Origin: Campylobacteraceae bacterium
GTDB lineage: Bacteria; Campylobacterota; Campylobacteria; Campylobacterales; Sulfurovaceae
Reading direction: 5' to 3'
Assembly (NCBI GenBank): GCA_027056485.1
Contig: JALUKQ010000026.1
Location: forward strand, 1 to 40,608
Length of the DNA stretch: 40,608 bases
A model generated the notes under the pieces. The model made no database searches. It saw only the letters and a program-made list of their open reading frames with translations, and was not told the origin of the DNA. Shown here piece by piece: positions 10,237-27,473 of the stretch (within the stretch, counting starts at the first letter, position 1; the number at the start of each line of letters is the position of its first letter). The position numbers and the translations under genes are program-made.

Positions 10237-10238
10237 TA

Positions 10239-10814
10239 ATGGCGAAGATAAGTCTTGATACATTTCTCGCTAGAGCAGAAGAGTTGTTTACTTTAGGAAA
10301 ATATGAAAATGCACTGACTACTTATGGATTGCTTTTGAAGGAGTACCCATCGCATTCAGATGCACAAATTGGTGTCTATCTTTGTGATATAGGTATGGAG
10401 AGTGCAGAAGAGGCTCAGGCTTTGTTCGACTATTATCAAATTATTAAAAGTGAACAAGAAGATGCTGGTGAAGTAATGGTTAAAATTCTTAGTTCTTTAG
10501 ATAGCGATAAAAATGAAATCACTAAACTATTAAAGTTAGATGGTGATAAATTAGAGTATAAAGATGGGATTGGCTATGAAGAGTTTCTAGAATTTATAGA
10601 AGAACGTGGAGATTTTAAACGTGCTTTTGAAGATGTAATGTTTTCAACAAAAGTAATTTTAAAGAATAAAGAAGAGTATATCTCATTTATAACAGCACTT
10701 ATAGAAAAAGGTCAGCAGGAGTTGGCGTTACAATTTTTAGATTCTGTAGGTAATGCTTTTGAAAATGATCAAGATATTTATGCTCTTTATCATAAACTAA
10801 AAGAAAAAAAGTGA
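10239..10814 (+). CDS. Hypothetical protein, TPR-like N-terminus
   Basis: 191 aa; FLARAEELFTLGKYENALTTYGLLLKEYPSHSDAQIGVYLC is TPR-like; overlaps murE by 4 nt. Confidence 0.6.
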   Translation: MAKISLDTFLARAEELFTLGKYENALTTYGLLLKEYPSHSDAQIGVYLCDIGMESAEEAQALFDYYQIIKSEQEDAGEVMVKILSSLDSDKNEITKLLKLDGDKLEYKDGIGYEEFLEFIEERGDFKRAFEDVMFSTKVILKNKEEYISFITALIEKGQQELALQFLDSVGNAFENDQDIYALYHKLKEKK

Positions 10815-12109
10815 AATTAGACTATAACATAGATAACTACAAATATATTACAGATGATACAACAGCTATTACAGATGATACACAGTTTTTATTAACAGCA
10901 CAAAATAAAAAATATTTTGATAGCTTAGATAATAAATCTTCTTTTATTACCCCTTTAGAGCTTATAGAAAAATGGGATATCAATAAATTAAAAGTTGTAG
11001 GTGTGACGGGGACAAATGGAAAAACAACTGTAACAGCTGCTATCTATTCCTTTCTATTAGATTTAGGAGAGAAGCCTGCACTTTTAGGAACACGTGGTTT
11101 TTTTGCTAATGATGAACGAATCGAAGATAAATCGATGACAACACCTTTTATTTTACATATTCTTAATAGTATGAGAGTTGCTAATGAAAAGGAGTGTAAC
11201 TACTTCATTATGGAAGTTAGTTCTCATGCTATTCATCAAAAAAGGATAGAAGGATTAACATTTGCATTAAAAGTACATACCAATGTAACATCTGACCATT
11301 TAGATTATCATGGAACAGTTGAAGAATATAAGAGAGTCAAAAGCTCTTTCTTTTCAGATGAGTCACTAAAACTTCTAAACAAAGATGATATTAAAAATAT
11401 AAAATATAATCCAATAGGAGCTCAAAGTTATGGAGTGGATGAACCTGCAACTTTCAAAGTTCAGGCTTTTTCACTACAACAAGGTATAACAACAGGTATA
11501 AAACACTTGAATACAGAGGCAACTTTTCACTCTCCAATGGTTGGTTTGTTTAATCTCTTTAATCTTATGGCAGCTATTGGAGCTTGTGTTATGTTAACAG
11601 GACGTAATGTTGCAGAGGTTTGTGAAGTGGTAGAAAACTTTGCTGGTGTGGCAGGTCGCATGGAAGTGGTTTCGCGTAAGCCATTGGTAATTGTAGATTT
11701 TGCTCATACTGATGATGGTATGATTCAAGTGTTAGATAGTATGAAAGATGTTGATATATCTGTAGTATTTGGAGCAGGTGGAGATAGAGACAAAGGAAAG
11801 CGACCACGCATGGGAGCCGTAGCAGCCAAGTTTGCACAGAAAGTTTATGTCACCTCCGATAATCCTCGTTCAGAAGAGCCTGAAGATATTATAAAAGATA
11901 TCCTCTCAGGAATAAAAGACCAAACTCATACTCGTGCTATGGTCGATAGAGCTTTTGCCATTCAAGAAGCACTTAAAGAGTTAAAAGAGAATGAAGTGCT
12001 TATGATACTTGGAAAAGGTGATGAAAATACCATGGAACTCAAAGGTGAAAAGATTCACTTTGATGACCGTGAGATAGTTCGAGCTTTATTAGCAGAAAAT
12101 ATTAAATAA
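10811..12109 (+). CDS. murE: UDP-N-acetylmuramoyl-tripeptide synthetase (meso-DAP-adding)
   Basis: GVTGTNGKTTVTAAI, LDYHGTVEEY, and the DNPRSEEP meso-DAP signature. Confidence 0.95.
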   Translation: MKLDYNIDNYKYITDDTTAITDDTQFLLTAQNKKYFDSLDNKSSFITPLELIEKWDINKLKVVGVTGTNGKTTVTAAIYSFLLDLGEKPALLGTRGFFANDERIEDKSMTTPFILHILNSMRVANEKECNYFIMEVSSHAIHQKRIEGLTFALKVHTNVTSDHLDYHGTVEEYKRVKSSFFSDESLKLLNKDDIKNIKYNPIGAQSYGVDEPATFKVQAFSLQQGITTGIKHLNTEATFHSPMVGLFNLFNLMAAIGACVMLTGRNVAEVCEVVENFAGVAGRMEVVSRKPLVIVDFAHTDDGMIQVLDSMKDVDISVVFGAGGDRDKGKRPRMGAVAAKFAQKVYVTSDNPRSEEPEDIIKDILSGIKDQTHTRAMVDRAFAIQEALKELKENEVLMILGKGDENTMELKGEKIHFDDREIVRALLAENIK

Positions 12110-12833
12110 TAGTATAAATAATTTCTGTCTTATTCTTTTTCGTTTGAATCTCATCTATAGATAGGTTTTCTATAGGGAGTTTCATGAAATCTTCTAAGTT
12201 ATCAATTTGAGCTTTAGCAATTTCACGTAGTACAATTCCACGATAGGCTTTTGCCCAATGGCTCACTACTTTTCCATCTTTTATAAATTTTAGAGTAGTG
12301 TAGTTTTTTGTGGGCTTGTAAAACTTGTCATAAAACCCAGCTCTTAAATCTAATATATCTTCATCTTTTAAATATGCTTCCATTAAATGGCTCTGCTCTT
12401 TATACAGTTTTTCAGGTTTTAATTCACCAATTGCTTCACTTTGTTTTAGACGATATTCAGGAATCATGTCATTAGCACGTAAAAATCCAAAGAGATTAGA
12501 GCATAGTATGACATTAGTATCTATATAACGTTGTTCATTAGAATCTAATTCACTATAAGAGAGATAGTCAAATGCAACACCAGTATATCTCTCTATTGCT
12601 TTCATCGTAAGCTCATGTACTATATCTTTAGTATGGTAAGAAACATCAGCTTCTTTTTTAAGACCAAACATTTTTGAGAGAGTATCAAAATTATTTTGTT
12701 GAATAATATTTATATATTGATGTAGAAGTTTTTGTCGTGTAGCTGTAAGTTCTGGAAAGAGTAGAGTATTTAAATAGAAGTTATCACAGCCACCATTTAT
12801 TTTTGTTTCACTTGGTGCAAGTAGAATTTTCAT
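12102..12833 (-). CDS. yaaA: YaaA family (peroxide stress) protein
   Basis: MKILLAPSETK N-terminus and KFIKDGKVVSHWAKAYRGIVLREIAK; convergent 8-nt overlap with murE. Confidence 0.85.
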   Translation of the reverse strand: MKILLAPSETKINGGCDNFYLNTLLFPELTATRQKLLHQYINIIQQNNFDTLSKMFGLKKEADVSYHTKDIVHELTMKAIERYTGVAFDYLSYSELDSNEQRYIDTNVILCSNLFGFLRANDMIPEYRLKQSEAIGELKPEKLYKEQSHLMEAYLKDEDILDLRAGFYDKFYKPTKNYTTLKFIKDGKVVSHWAKAYRGIVLREIAKAQIDNLEDFMKLPIENLSIDEIQTKKNKTEIIYTII

Positions 12834-12899
12834 GAAAAACCTTGTTTTTAAAGAATTATAGCAAATATCAAAGAATTTTCATTTTTTTTATAAAAATCC

Positions 12900-12928
12900 T
12901 TGACATGCTTTTTATTTTTGTCTATAAT
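12900..12928 (+). promoter_or_regulatory. Consensus sigma70 promoter of the tRNA-Thr/Tyr/Gly/Thr(-tuf) operon
   Basis: TTGACA (12900-12905), 17-nt spacer, TATAAT (12923-12928); T-rich upstream tract; GC-rich discriminator gcgactcc. Confidence 0.85.
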
Positions 12929-12964
12929 GCGACTCCATTTAAAGAATGACTTTAAATGAATGGT

Positions 12965-13041
12965 GCTGATGTAGCTCAGTTGGCTAGAGCAGCTGATTTG
13001 TAATCAGCAGGTCGGGGGTTCGAGTCCCTTCATCAGCTCCA
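12965..13041 (+). tRNA. tRNA-Thr(TGT)
   Basis: Acceptor GCTGATG/CATCAGC, anticodon loop TTTGTAA, GGTTCGAGTCC T-arm, encoded CCA. Confidence 0.97.
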
Positions 13042-13081
13042 TTAAAATTTTATCAGTGTTTGACCAGAAATATAAAAATAT

Positions 13082-13166
13082 GGTGAGTTACTCAAGTGGC
13101 CAACGAGGGCGGATTGTAAATCCGCTGACTACGTCTTCGAAGGTTCGAATCCTTCACTCACCACCA
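13082..13166 (+). tRNA. tRNA-Tyr(GTA)
   Basis: Acceptor GGTGAGT/ACTCACC, anticodon loop TTGTAAA, long variable arm, encoded CCA. Confidence 0.97.
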
Positions 13167-13186
13167 TTTATATATTTGATATAGAT

Positions 13187-13262
13187 GCGGGAATAGCTCA
13201 GTGGCTAGAGCCCCTGCCTTCCAAGCAGGATGTCGCGAGTTCGAATCTCGTTTCCCGCTCCA
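13187..13262 (+). tRNA. tRNA-Gly(TCC)
   Basis: Acceptor GCGGGAA/TTCCCGC, anticodon loop CTTCCAA, encoded CCA. Confidence 0.97.
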
Positions 13263-13369
13263 TAATATCAAAGTAATCTGGAAGCTGATGTGAAATTTTA
13301 TTACTACTTTCACATTAATACAAATCAATCACTTATATTATTTACAAAAAATATCATATAGATAAATAT

Positions 13370-13444
<75 letters not shown>

Positions 13445-13452
13445 CCATGATT

Positions 13453-13492
13453 ATGGACAAAAATGTATTTAGATAAATACATTTTTGTCCAT
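13453..13492 (+). repeat. Perfect 18-bp inverted repeat between tRNA-Thr(GGT) and tuf
   Basis: ATGGACAAAAATGTATTT-AGAT-AAATACATTTTTGTCCAT. Confidence 0.95.
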
Positions 13493-13529
13493 ATTGTTGG
13501 TAATTAAAGCAATATTGAGTTATGTCTGA

Positions 13530-13535
13530 TATAAT
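13530..13535 (+). promoter_or_regulatory. Candidate -10 element of a tuf-proximal promoter
   Basis: TATAAT downstream of the hairpin, about 39 nt before the tuf ATG. Confidence 0.5.
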
Positions 13536-13573
13536 GTCAGCAAATTTTTTAACAATTAACTTAGGAGAAACAG

Positions 13574-14782
13574 ATGGCTAAAGAAAAATTCGAACGAACA
13601 AAACCACATGTTAACATTGGTACAATTGGTCACGTTGACCACGGTAAAACTACATTAACAGCTGCAATCACAATGTGTTTAGGGCTTAAAAATGGTCAAG
13701 CAACTATGGATTATGATCAAATTGATAATGCTCCAGAAGAGAGAGAAAGAGGAATTACTATTGCTACTTCTCACGTAGAGTATGAAACTGAAACTAGACA
13801 CTATGCTCACGTAGACTGTCCAGGTCACGCCGATTACGTTAAAAATATGATTACTGGTGCTGCTCAAATGGATGGTGCTATTCTTGTTATCGCTGCTACT
13901 GACGGACCTATGGCACAAACTAGAGAGCATATTCTTCTTTCTAAACAAGTTGGTGTACCTTACATTGTTGTTTTCTTAAATAAAGAAGATCAACTTGATG
14001 CAGAAGATAAAGAAGAGATGTTAGAGCTTGTGGAGATGGAAGTTCGTGAACTTCTTGAAGAGTATGAGTTCCCAGGTGATGATACTCCAATCGTAGCTGG
14101 TTCTGCATTCCAAGCACTTGAAGAAGCTAAAGCTGGAACAGCTGGTGAGTGGTCAGAAAAAATTTATGCACTTATGGATGCTGTAGATGAGTATATTCCT
14201 GAGCCAGTAAGAGAAACTGATAAAGATTTCTTAATGCCTATCGAAGATATTTTTACAATTCAAGGTCGTGGTACTGTTGTAACTGGTAAAATTGATCGTG
14301 GTACTGTATGTGTTGGTAACGAAGTTGAAATTGTTGGTATTAAAGACAATCAAAAAACAACTGTAACAGGTGTTGAGATGTTCCGTAAAGAGATGGACTG
14401 TGGTGAAGCTGGAGACAACTGTGGTGTTCTTATCAGAGGTATTGAAAAGTCTGCAGTTGAAAGAGGTATGGTTCTTTGTAAGCCAGGTTCAATTACTCCT
14501 CACTCTAAGTTTACAGCTGAAGTATATATCCTTAAAAAAGAAGAGGGTGGTAGACACACTCCATTCTTTAATAACTATAGACCTCAGTTCTACGTAAGAA
14601 CGACTGATGTTACAGGTTCAATTACACTTGCTGATGGTGTTGAGATGGTTATGCCTGGTGATAATGTTACTATTACTGTTGAGCTTATCAACCCAGTTGC
14701 TCTTGAGCAAGGTACTAAGTTTGCTATCCGTGAAGGTGGTAGAACTGTTGGTGCTGGTGTTGTTGCTGAAATTATTGCGTAG
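13574..14782 (+). CDS. tuf: Elongation factor Tu
   Basis: 402 aa, [39 protein letters not shown]. Confidence 0.99.
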   Translation: MAKEKFERTKPHVNIGTIGHVDHGKTTLTAAITMCLGLKNGQATMDYDQIDNAPEERERGITIATSHVEYETETRHYAHVDCPGHADYVKNMITGAAQMDGAILVIAATDGPMAQTREHILLSKQVGVPYIVVFLNKEDQLDAEDKEEMLELVEMEVRELLEEYEFPGDDTPIVAGSAFQALEEAKAGTAGEWSEKIYALMDAVDEYIPEPVRETDKDFLMPIEDIFTIQGRGTVVTGKIDRGTVCVGNEVEIVGIKDNQKTTVTGVEMFRKEMDCGEAGDNCGVLIRGIEKSAVERGMVLCKPGSITPHSKFTAEVYILKKEEGGRHTPFFNNYRPQFYVRTTDVTGSITLADGVEMVMPGDNVTITVELINPVALEQGTKFAIREGGRTVGAGVVAEIIA

Positions 14783-14787
14783 CAAAA

Positions 14788-14816
14788 ATTATAAGAGAGT
14801 TCAACTCTCTTATAAT
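14788..14816 (+). terminator. Hairpin between tuf and rpmG (attenuator/processing-type, no clean U-tract)
   Basis: ATTATAAGAGAG-TTCAA-CTCTCTTATAAT. Confidence 0.5.
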
Positions 14817-14836
14817 ACTTTTAGGAGAAACTAATA

Positions 14837-14989
14837 ATGAGAGAAACAATTCACTTAGGTTGTGAAAAGTGTACTAGACGTAACTATCACACTACTAAGA
14901 ATAAAAGAAACACTGCTGAAAAGCTTGCTTTAAAAAAGTATTGTAAGTGGTGTAAGTGTCATACTACACATAAAGAGATGAAACTGTAA
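14837..14989 (+). CDS. rpmG: 50S ribosomal protein L33 (four-Cys form)
   Basis: 50 aa MRETIHLGCEKCTRRNYHTTKNKRNTAEKLALKKYCKWCKCHTTHKEMKL; below the track size cutoff. Confidence 0.97.
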   Translation: MRETIHLGCEKCTRRNYHTTKNKRNTAEKLALKKYCKWCKCHTTHKEMKL

Positions 14990-15033
14990 TTCAGTTTTCG
15001 GGTATCCCATGGATACCCATACCAAATATTCTT

Positions 15034-15109
15034 AGGCCAATAGCTCAGTTGGTAGAGCACTGGTCTCCAAAACCAGGTGCCGGGGGTTCGAGTCCCTCTT
15101 GGCCTGCCA
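15034..15109 (+). tRNA. tRNA-Trp(CCA)
   Basis: Acceptor AGGCCAA/TTGGCCT, anticodon loop CTCCAAA, encoded CCA. Confidence 0.97.
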
Positions 15110-15128
15110 CAAATTAAAGGTAAACACA

Positions 15129-15311
15129 ATGGAAAAATTAACAACATATTTTACACACGTTAAAGAAGAGATTCAAAAAGTTATATTTCCGACAAAAGTA
15201 CAAATAAGACAAGCGTTTTTTGCTGTTTTTATCGTCGTAACCGTTATATCAATTTTTTTAGCACTTGTTGACCTGTTGATGTCATCTATCGTAACAGCAG
15301 TAGTTGGTTAA
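15129..15311 (+). CDS. secE: Preprotein translocase subunit SecE
   Basis: MEKLTTYFTHVKEEIQKVIFPTKVQIRQAFFAVFIVVTVISIFLALVDLLMSSIV; ATG at 15129 preceded by AAGG; the track's TTG start at 15099 lies inside tRNA-Trp. Confidence 0.95.
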   Translation: MEKLTTYFTHVKEEIQKVIFPTKVQIRQAFFAVFIVVTVISIFLALVDLLMSSIVTAVVG

Positions 15312-15312
15312 G

Positions 15313-15843
15313 ATGGCATTTCAATGGTATGCAATTCAGGTATATTCTGGATCAGAGCAAGCAGTTAAAAAGGGTATAGAGCTACTAGCTGTAGAGAACG
15401 GCATTGAAGATCAAATTGACTCAATTATTGTTCCTACAGAAGAAGTTATAGAGGTTAAGAATGGAGATAAAAAGATTACAGAACGTGTCCTTTACTCTGG
15501 TTATGTATTTGCATCAGTAGATTTAGATACAAGCCTTTGGCATAAAATTCAATCACTCCCTCGTGTTTCTCGTTTTATTGGAGAAGGTAAAACAGCAACA
15601 CCACTAAGTGATGCAGACATCAAAGTTATCTTAGAGAAAATGGAACAGAAAACTGCTCCACGACCTAAGGTTGATTTTGAAAATGGAGAGATGGTTCGTA
15701 TTATTGATGGTCCATTTTCTAACTTTACAGGTATGGTTGAAGAGTATGATCTTGACCATGGAAAGTTAAGATTAAATGTTTCTATTTTTGGTAGAAACAC
15801 ACCAGTGGAGATTCTTTATACTCAAGTAGAAAAGATTCTATAA
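15313..15843 (+). CDS. nusG: Transcription termination/antitermination protein NusG
   Basis: MAFQWYAIQVYSGSEQAVKKGIE; ATG at 15313 preferred over the track start at 15304. Confidence 0.97.
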   Translation: MAFQWYAIQVYSGSEQAVKKGIELLAVENGIEDQIDSIIVPTEEVIEVKNGDKKITERVLYSGYVFASVDLDTSLWHKIQSLPRVSRFIGEGKTATPLSDADIKVILEKMEQKTAPRPKVDFENGEMVRIIDGPFSNFTGMVEEYDLDHGKLRLNVSIFGRNTPVEILYTQVEKIL

Positions 15844-15892
15844 TTCTGCTGTAGGGGTAGAGCAATGTCTCAACCCTCTTAGTATTTAAAGT

Positions 15893-15940
15893 TTGAATAA
15901 TAAAAATATTTTATTTTTATTATTCAAGTTTTTATTTTTA
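15893..15940 (+). terminator. AT-rich intrinsic-terminator-like hairpin between nusG and rplK
   Basis: TTGAATAATAAAAATA-TTT-TATTTTTATTATTCAA then GTTTTTATTTTT. Confidence 0.7.
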
Positions 15941-15973
15941 AAATAAATGACTATTTAATCTAAGGAGATAACG

Positions 15974-16399
15974 ATGGCAAAAAAAGTAACTGAAAAGTTC
16001 AAAATGATGATTCCTGCTGGGTCTGCTAATCCATCACCACCAGTAGGACCAGCACTTGGTCAACGTGGTGTAAATATTATGGAATTTTGTAAAGCATTCA
16101 ATGAAAGAACAAAAGATAAAATGGGTTTCAAAATCCCTGTTGAAGTAACTGTTTATGCTGATAGATCTTTTACATTTGAAACTAAGCAACCACCTGCATC
16201 TGAGCTTATTATGAAGGCTGCGAATATTAAAAGTGGTTCAGATAATCCACTTAAAAATAAAGTAGCAACACTTTCAGCAGCTCAAATTGATGAGATTGTT
16301 GAAAAGAAAATCGCTGACTTAAATACAGATGATAAAGAGATGGCAGCTAAAATTATTGCTGGAACTTGTAGAAGTATGGGTGTAGAGATAGCTGGATAA
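15974..16399 (+). CDS. rplK: 50S ribosomal protein L11
   Basis: [34 protein letters not shown]. Confidence 0.99.
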   Translation: MAKKVTEKFKMMIPAGSANPSPPVGPALGQRGVNIMEFCKAFNERTKDKMGFKIPVEVTVYADRSFTFETKQPPASELIMKAANIKSGSDNPLKNKVATLSAAQIDEIVEKKIADLNTDDKEMAAKIIAGTCRSMGVEIAG

Positions 16400-16474
16400 T
16401 TTCAGTTTTGATACCACTAAGCATTTGTTTGTGAAAGTGGGAGATTATAGATAATATATATCGTGGAGAGATAA

Positions 16475-17188
16475 ATGGCAAAGAAAGTAAATAAAAAAAG
16501 AGCAGCGCTCTTAGAAAAAATAGAAGTAGAGAAAAAATATTCTGTTGAAGAAGCAACAAATCTTCTTCCTGAATTAAAATCAGCAAAGTTTGATGAAACT
16601 GTTGAGGTTGCACTAAATTTAAATGTTGATCCAAGACATGCAGACCAAATGCTTAGAGGTTCAGTTGTACTTCCAAATGGTACAGGTAAAGTTGTAAGAG
16701 TAGCAGTTTTTGCAAAAGATGATAAAGCTGATGAAGCAAAAGCAGCAGGTGCTGATTTAGTTGGTTCTGATGATTTAATTGATGCTATTAAGGATGGTAA
16801 CATTGATTTTGATACCGTAATTGCAACACCTAATATGATGGGAACATTAGGTAAAGTAGCAAGAATTTTAGGACCAAAAGGTTTAATGCCTAATCCTAAA
16901 ACTGGTACAGTAACTATGGATGTAGCTAAAGCTGTTACCGAAGCTAAAGGTGGGAAAGTTAACTTTAGAACAGACAAAAAAGGGAACATTCATGCTGGAA
17001 TAGGAAAAGTGAGTTTTGGTGCTGAAAAGATTAAAGAGAATTTTGAAACTTTTTTACAAACTATTAATAAAGCAAAACCAGCATCTGCTAAAGGTAGATA
17101 CATTCTTAATGGTGCATTATCATTAACTATGAGTCCAGCTGTAACACTTGATACAGCTGAACTTATGGATATCAAAGCAAAAGCGTAA
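16475..17188 (+). CDS. rplA: 50S ribosomal protein L1
   Basis: [30 protein letters not shown]. Confidence 0.99.
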   Translation: MAKKVNKKRAALLEKIEVEKKYSVEEATNLLPELKSAKFDETVEVALNLNVDPRHADQMLRGSVVLPNGTGKVVRVAVFAKDDKADEAKAAGADLVGSDDLIDAIKDGNIDFDTVIATPNMMGTLGKVARILGPKGLMPNPKTGTVTMDVAKAVTEAKGGKVNFRTDKKGNIHAGIGKVSFGAEKIKENFETFLQTINKAKPASAKGRYILNGALSLTMSPAVTLDTAELMDIKAKA

Positions 17189-17201
17189 GCTTAAAGCTTA
17201 G

Positions 17202-17230
17202 GGCATCATTCCTGATGCCTTTTCCTTTAT
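17202..17230 (+). terminator. Terminator/attenuator after rplA
   Basis: GGCATCA-TTCC-TGATGCC-TTTTCCTTT. Confidence 0.75.
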
Positions 17231-17238
17231 GCTTGGCA

Positions 17239-17374
17239 TATAATAATCTAGATTGAAGATAATTGGGGCGAAAGCTTAATAGATAACTTTGAAAAAAGTT
17301 TGTGAATAGAGAAGAAGTCAGGTTTAAACCTGATTCCTTCTCCATTACCCTTTTAGAGATCGAAAGGAGAAAAA
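17239..17374 (+). promoter_or_regulatory. rplJ promoter (-10 TATAAT 17239-17244) and L10-leader-type structured 5' UTR
   Basis: Stem GAGAAG(17309-17314)/CTTCTC(17337-17342) enclosing TCAGGTTTAAACCTGA (17318-17333), directly upstream of rplJ. Confidence 0.6.
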
Positions 17375-17857
17375 ATGACTAGAACTGAAAAAGAAGCTAT
17401 TGTTGCTGAACTATCAACATCTTTTGCTGATCAGGGTGCCGTAATTGTTTGTGATTACAAAGGTATGACTGTTGAAGCATTAGAGGGTGTTAGAGCATTA
17501 GCTAGAGAAAATGATGTTAATGTTAGAGTTGTGAAAAATACACTCGCAGGGATTGCACTTAAAAATGCAAACTGTGAAGAGTTAGAACTTCTTGAGAATA
17601 ACATCTTTATCTGGGGTGAAGATCAGATTGCTACATGTAAAGTGGCAGATAAATCTGCTATTGCTAACAAAGATAATTTTGCAATTAAAACTGGTGTAAT
17701 TGAGTCAAAAGTTGCTGAACTTACAACAATTGAAGCGATGGCTAAATTACCTGGTAGAGAAGAACTTCTTGGTATGTTACTTAATACTTGGAATGCTCCA
17801 GTACGTAACTTTACTATTGGTTTGCAAGCACTTGCAACTAAAAAAGAAGAAGAGTAG
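17375..17857 (+). CDS. rplJ: 50S ribosomal protein L10
   Basis: VRVVKNTLAGIAL, KLPGREELLGMLLNTWNAPVRNF. Confidence 0.98.
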   Translation: MTRTEKEAIVAELSTSFADQGAVIVCDYKGMTVEALEGVRALARENDVNVRVVKNTLAGIALKNANCEELELLENNIFIWGEDQIATCKVADKSAIANKDNFAIKTGVIESKVAELTTIEAMAKLPGREELLGMLLNTWNAPVRNFTIGLQALATKKEEE

Positions 17858-17939
17858 TTCAATATATTGAACAAAAAAAGAGTAACTATATGTTTACTCT
17901 TTATGAATAATAAAAATAGAATGATTAAAGGAATTAATT

Positions 17940-18308
17940 ATGGCAACAACTAAAGAAGACGTTTTAGAATTTATCTCAAATATGTCAGTACTTGAGCTTT
18001 CTGAGCTTGTAAAAGAATTTGAAGAGCATTTTGGTGTATCTGCACAAGCTACAGTAGTAGCAGGTGGTGGAGCAGTAGCAGAAGCAGCTGAGGAAAAAAC
18101 AGAATTTGACGTAGTACTTACAGATGCAGGTGCTAAGAAAATTAATGCTATTAAAGTAGTAAGAGCTATTACTGGTCTTGGGCTTAAAGAAGCTAAAGCA
18201 GCAGTTGAAGAAGCTCCAACAACTCTTAAAGAAGCTGTTTCAAAAGAAGAAGCTGAAGAGTTCAAAAAACAAATTGAAGAAGCTGGTGCTTCTTGTGAAC
18301 TTAAATAG
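17940..18308 (+). CDS. rplL: 50S ribosomal protein L7/L12
   Basis: [39 protein letters not shown]. Confidence 0.99.
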   Translation: MATTKEDVLEFISNMSVLELSELVKEFEEHFGVSAQATVVAGGGAVAEAAEEKTEFDVVLTDAGAKKINAIKVVRAITGLGLKEAKAAVEEAPTTLKEAVSKEEAEEFKKQIEEAGASCELK

Positions 18309-18326
18309 GTTTTATTTAAATCACAC

Positions 18327-18355
18327 ATTTCAAATGAGCTTTGCTCATTTGAAAT
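18327..18355 (+). terminator. 13-bp perfect hairpin in the rplL-rpoB gap (attenuator/processing candidate)
   Basis: ATTTCAAATGAGC-TTT-GCTCATTTGAAAT. Confidence 0.6.
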
Positions 18356-18378
18356 ATTAAAATATTTCAACTCTTTCT

Positions 18379-18435
18379 TCTACTGCATTAGTAACAGTAG
18401 ATTATAACTCTTGTGCTGCATTAGTAACAGTACAA
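18379..18435 (+). repeat. Two tandem 17-nt direct repeats (CTGCATTAGTAACAGTA), each inside a small hairpin, 33-bp period
   Basis: Copies at 18383-18399 and 18416-18432; hairpins 18379-18401 and 18411-18435. Confidence 0.9.
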
Positions 18436-18482
18436 AATCAAAAAACCATTATCAATTATAATTTATTTTAGATTTACTGATG

Positions 18483-18505
18483 AGCTATTGCGCAATAGTT
18501 TTTTT
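18483..18505 (+). terminator. Intrinsic-terminator/attenuator-like hairpin upstream of rpoB
   Basis: AGCTATT-GCGC-AATAGTT followed by TTTTT. Confidence 0.5.
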
Positions 18506-18547
18506 GTATATCTATACATTCATATTAACATAAACATACTATAATAA

Positions 18548-27255
<8,708 letters not shown>

Positions 27256-27265
27256 TCTTTCTCTT

Positions 27266-27287
27266 GTAGGGACATATTTGTCCCTAC
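27266..27287. terminator. Hairpin after rpoC
   Basis: GTAGGGACA-tatt-TGTCCCTAC. Confidence 0.55.
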
Positions 27288-27290
27288 CTT

Positions 27291-27473
27291 CTAAATTCCT
27301 TCCATCTTTTTAGCATTAAAACTTATAAGATTTTCTCCTAAAAATTTAAACTCTAACTCTATAGGTCTACAACAGACTTCGCAATCTTCTACATAATCAG
27401 AGCTCTCTTCTTGGCTATCAAGTATCATTGAGATTTGTTCCCAACAGTATGGACAGGTAAAAAAATGTTCCAT
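27291..27473 (-). CDS. CPXCG-motif-type cysteine-rich small protein
   Basis: 60 aa MEHFFTCPYCWEQISMILDSQEESSDYVEDCEVCCRPIELEF; paired CxxC. Confidence 0.75.
   Translation of the reverse strand: MEHFFTCPYCWEQISMILDSQEESSDYVEDCEVCCRPIELEFKFLGENLISFNAKKMEGI

Noticed and set aside
14959-15147. 62-aa minus-strand ORF
   Set aside because: Antisense across tRNA-Trp and the hairpin; no coding support.
15099-15311. Track ORF start at 15099 (TTG) for SecE
   Set aside because: Overlaps the 3' end of tRNA-Trp; ATG 15129 with SD gives normal 60-aa SecE.
18178-18360. 60-aa Lys/Leu-rich plus-strand ORF
   Set aside because: Out-of-frame shadow of rplL with low-complexity composition.
18379-18435. Two-copy repeat as a mini CRISPR array
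   Set aside because: Only two copies, 16-nt spacing, no cas genes; better explained as regulatory hairpins or operators.
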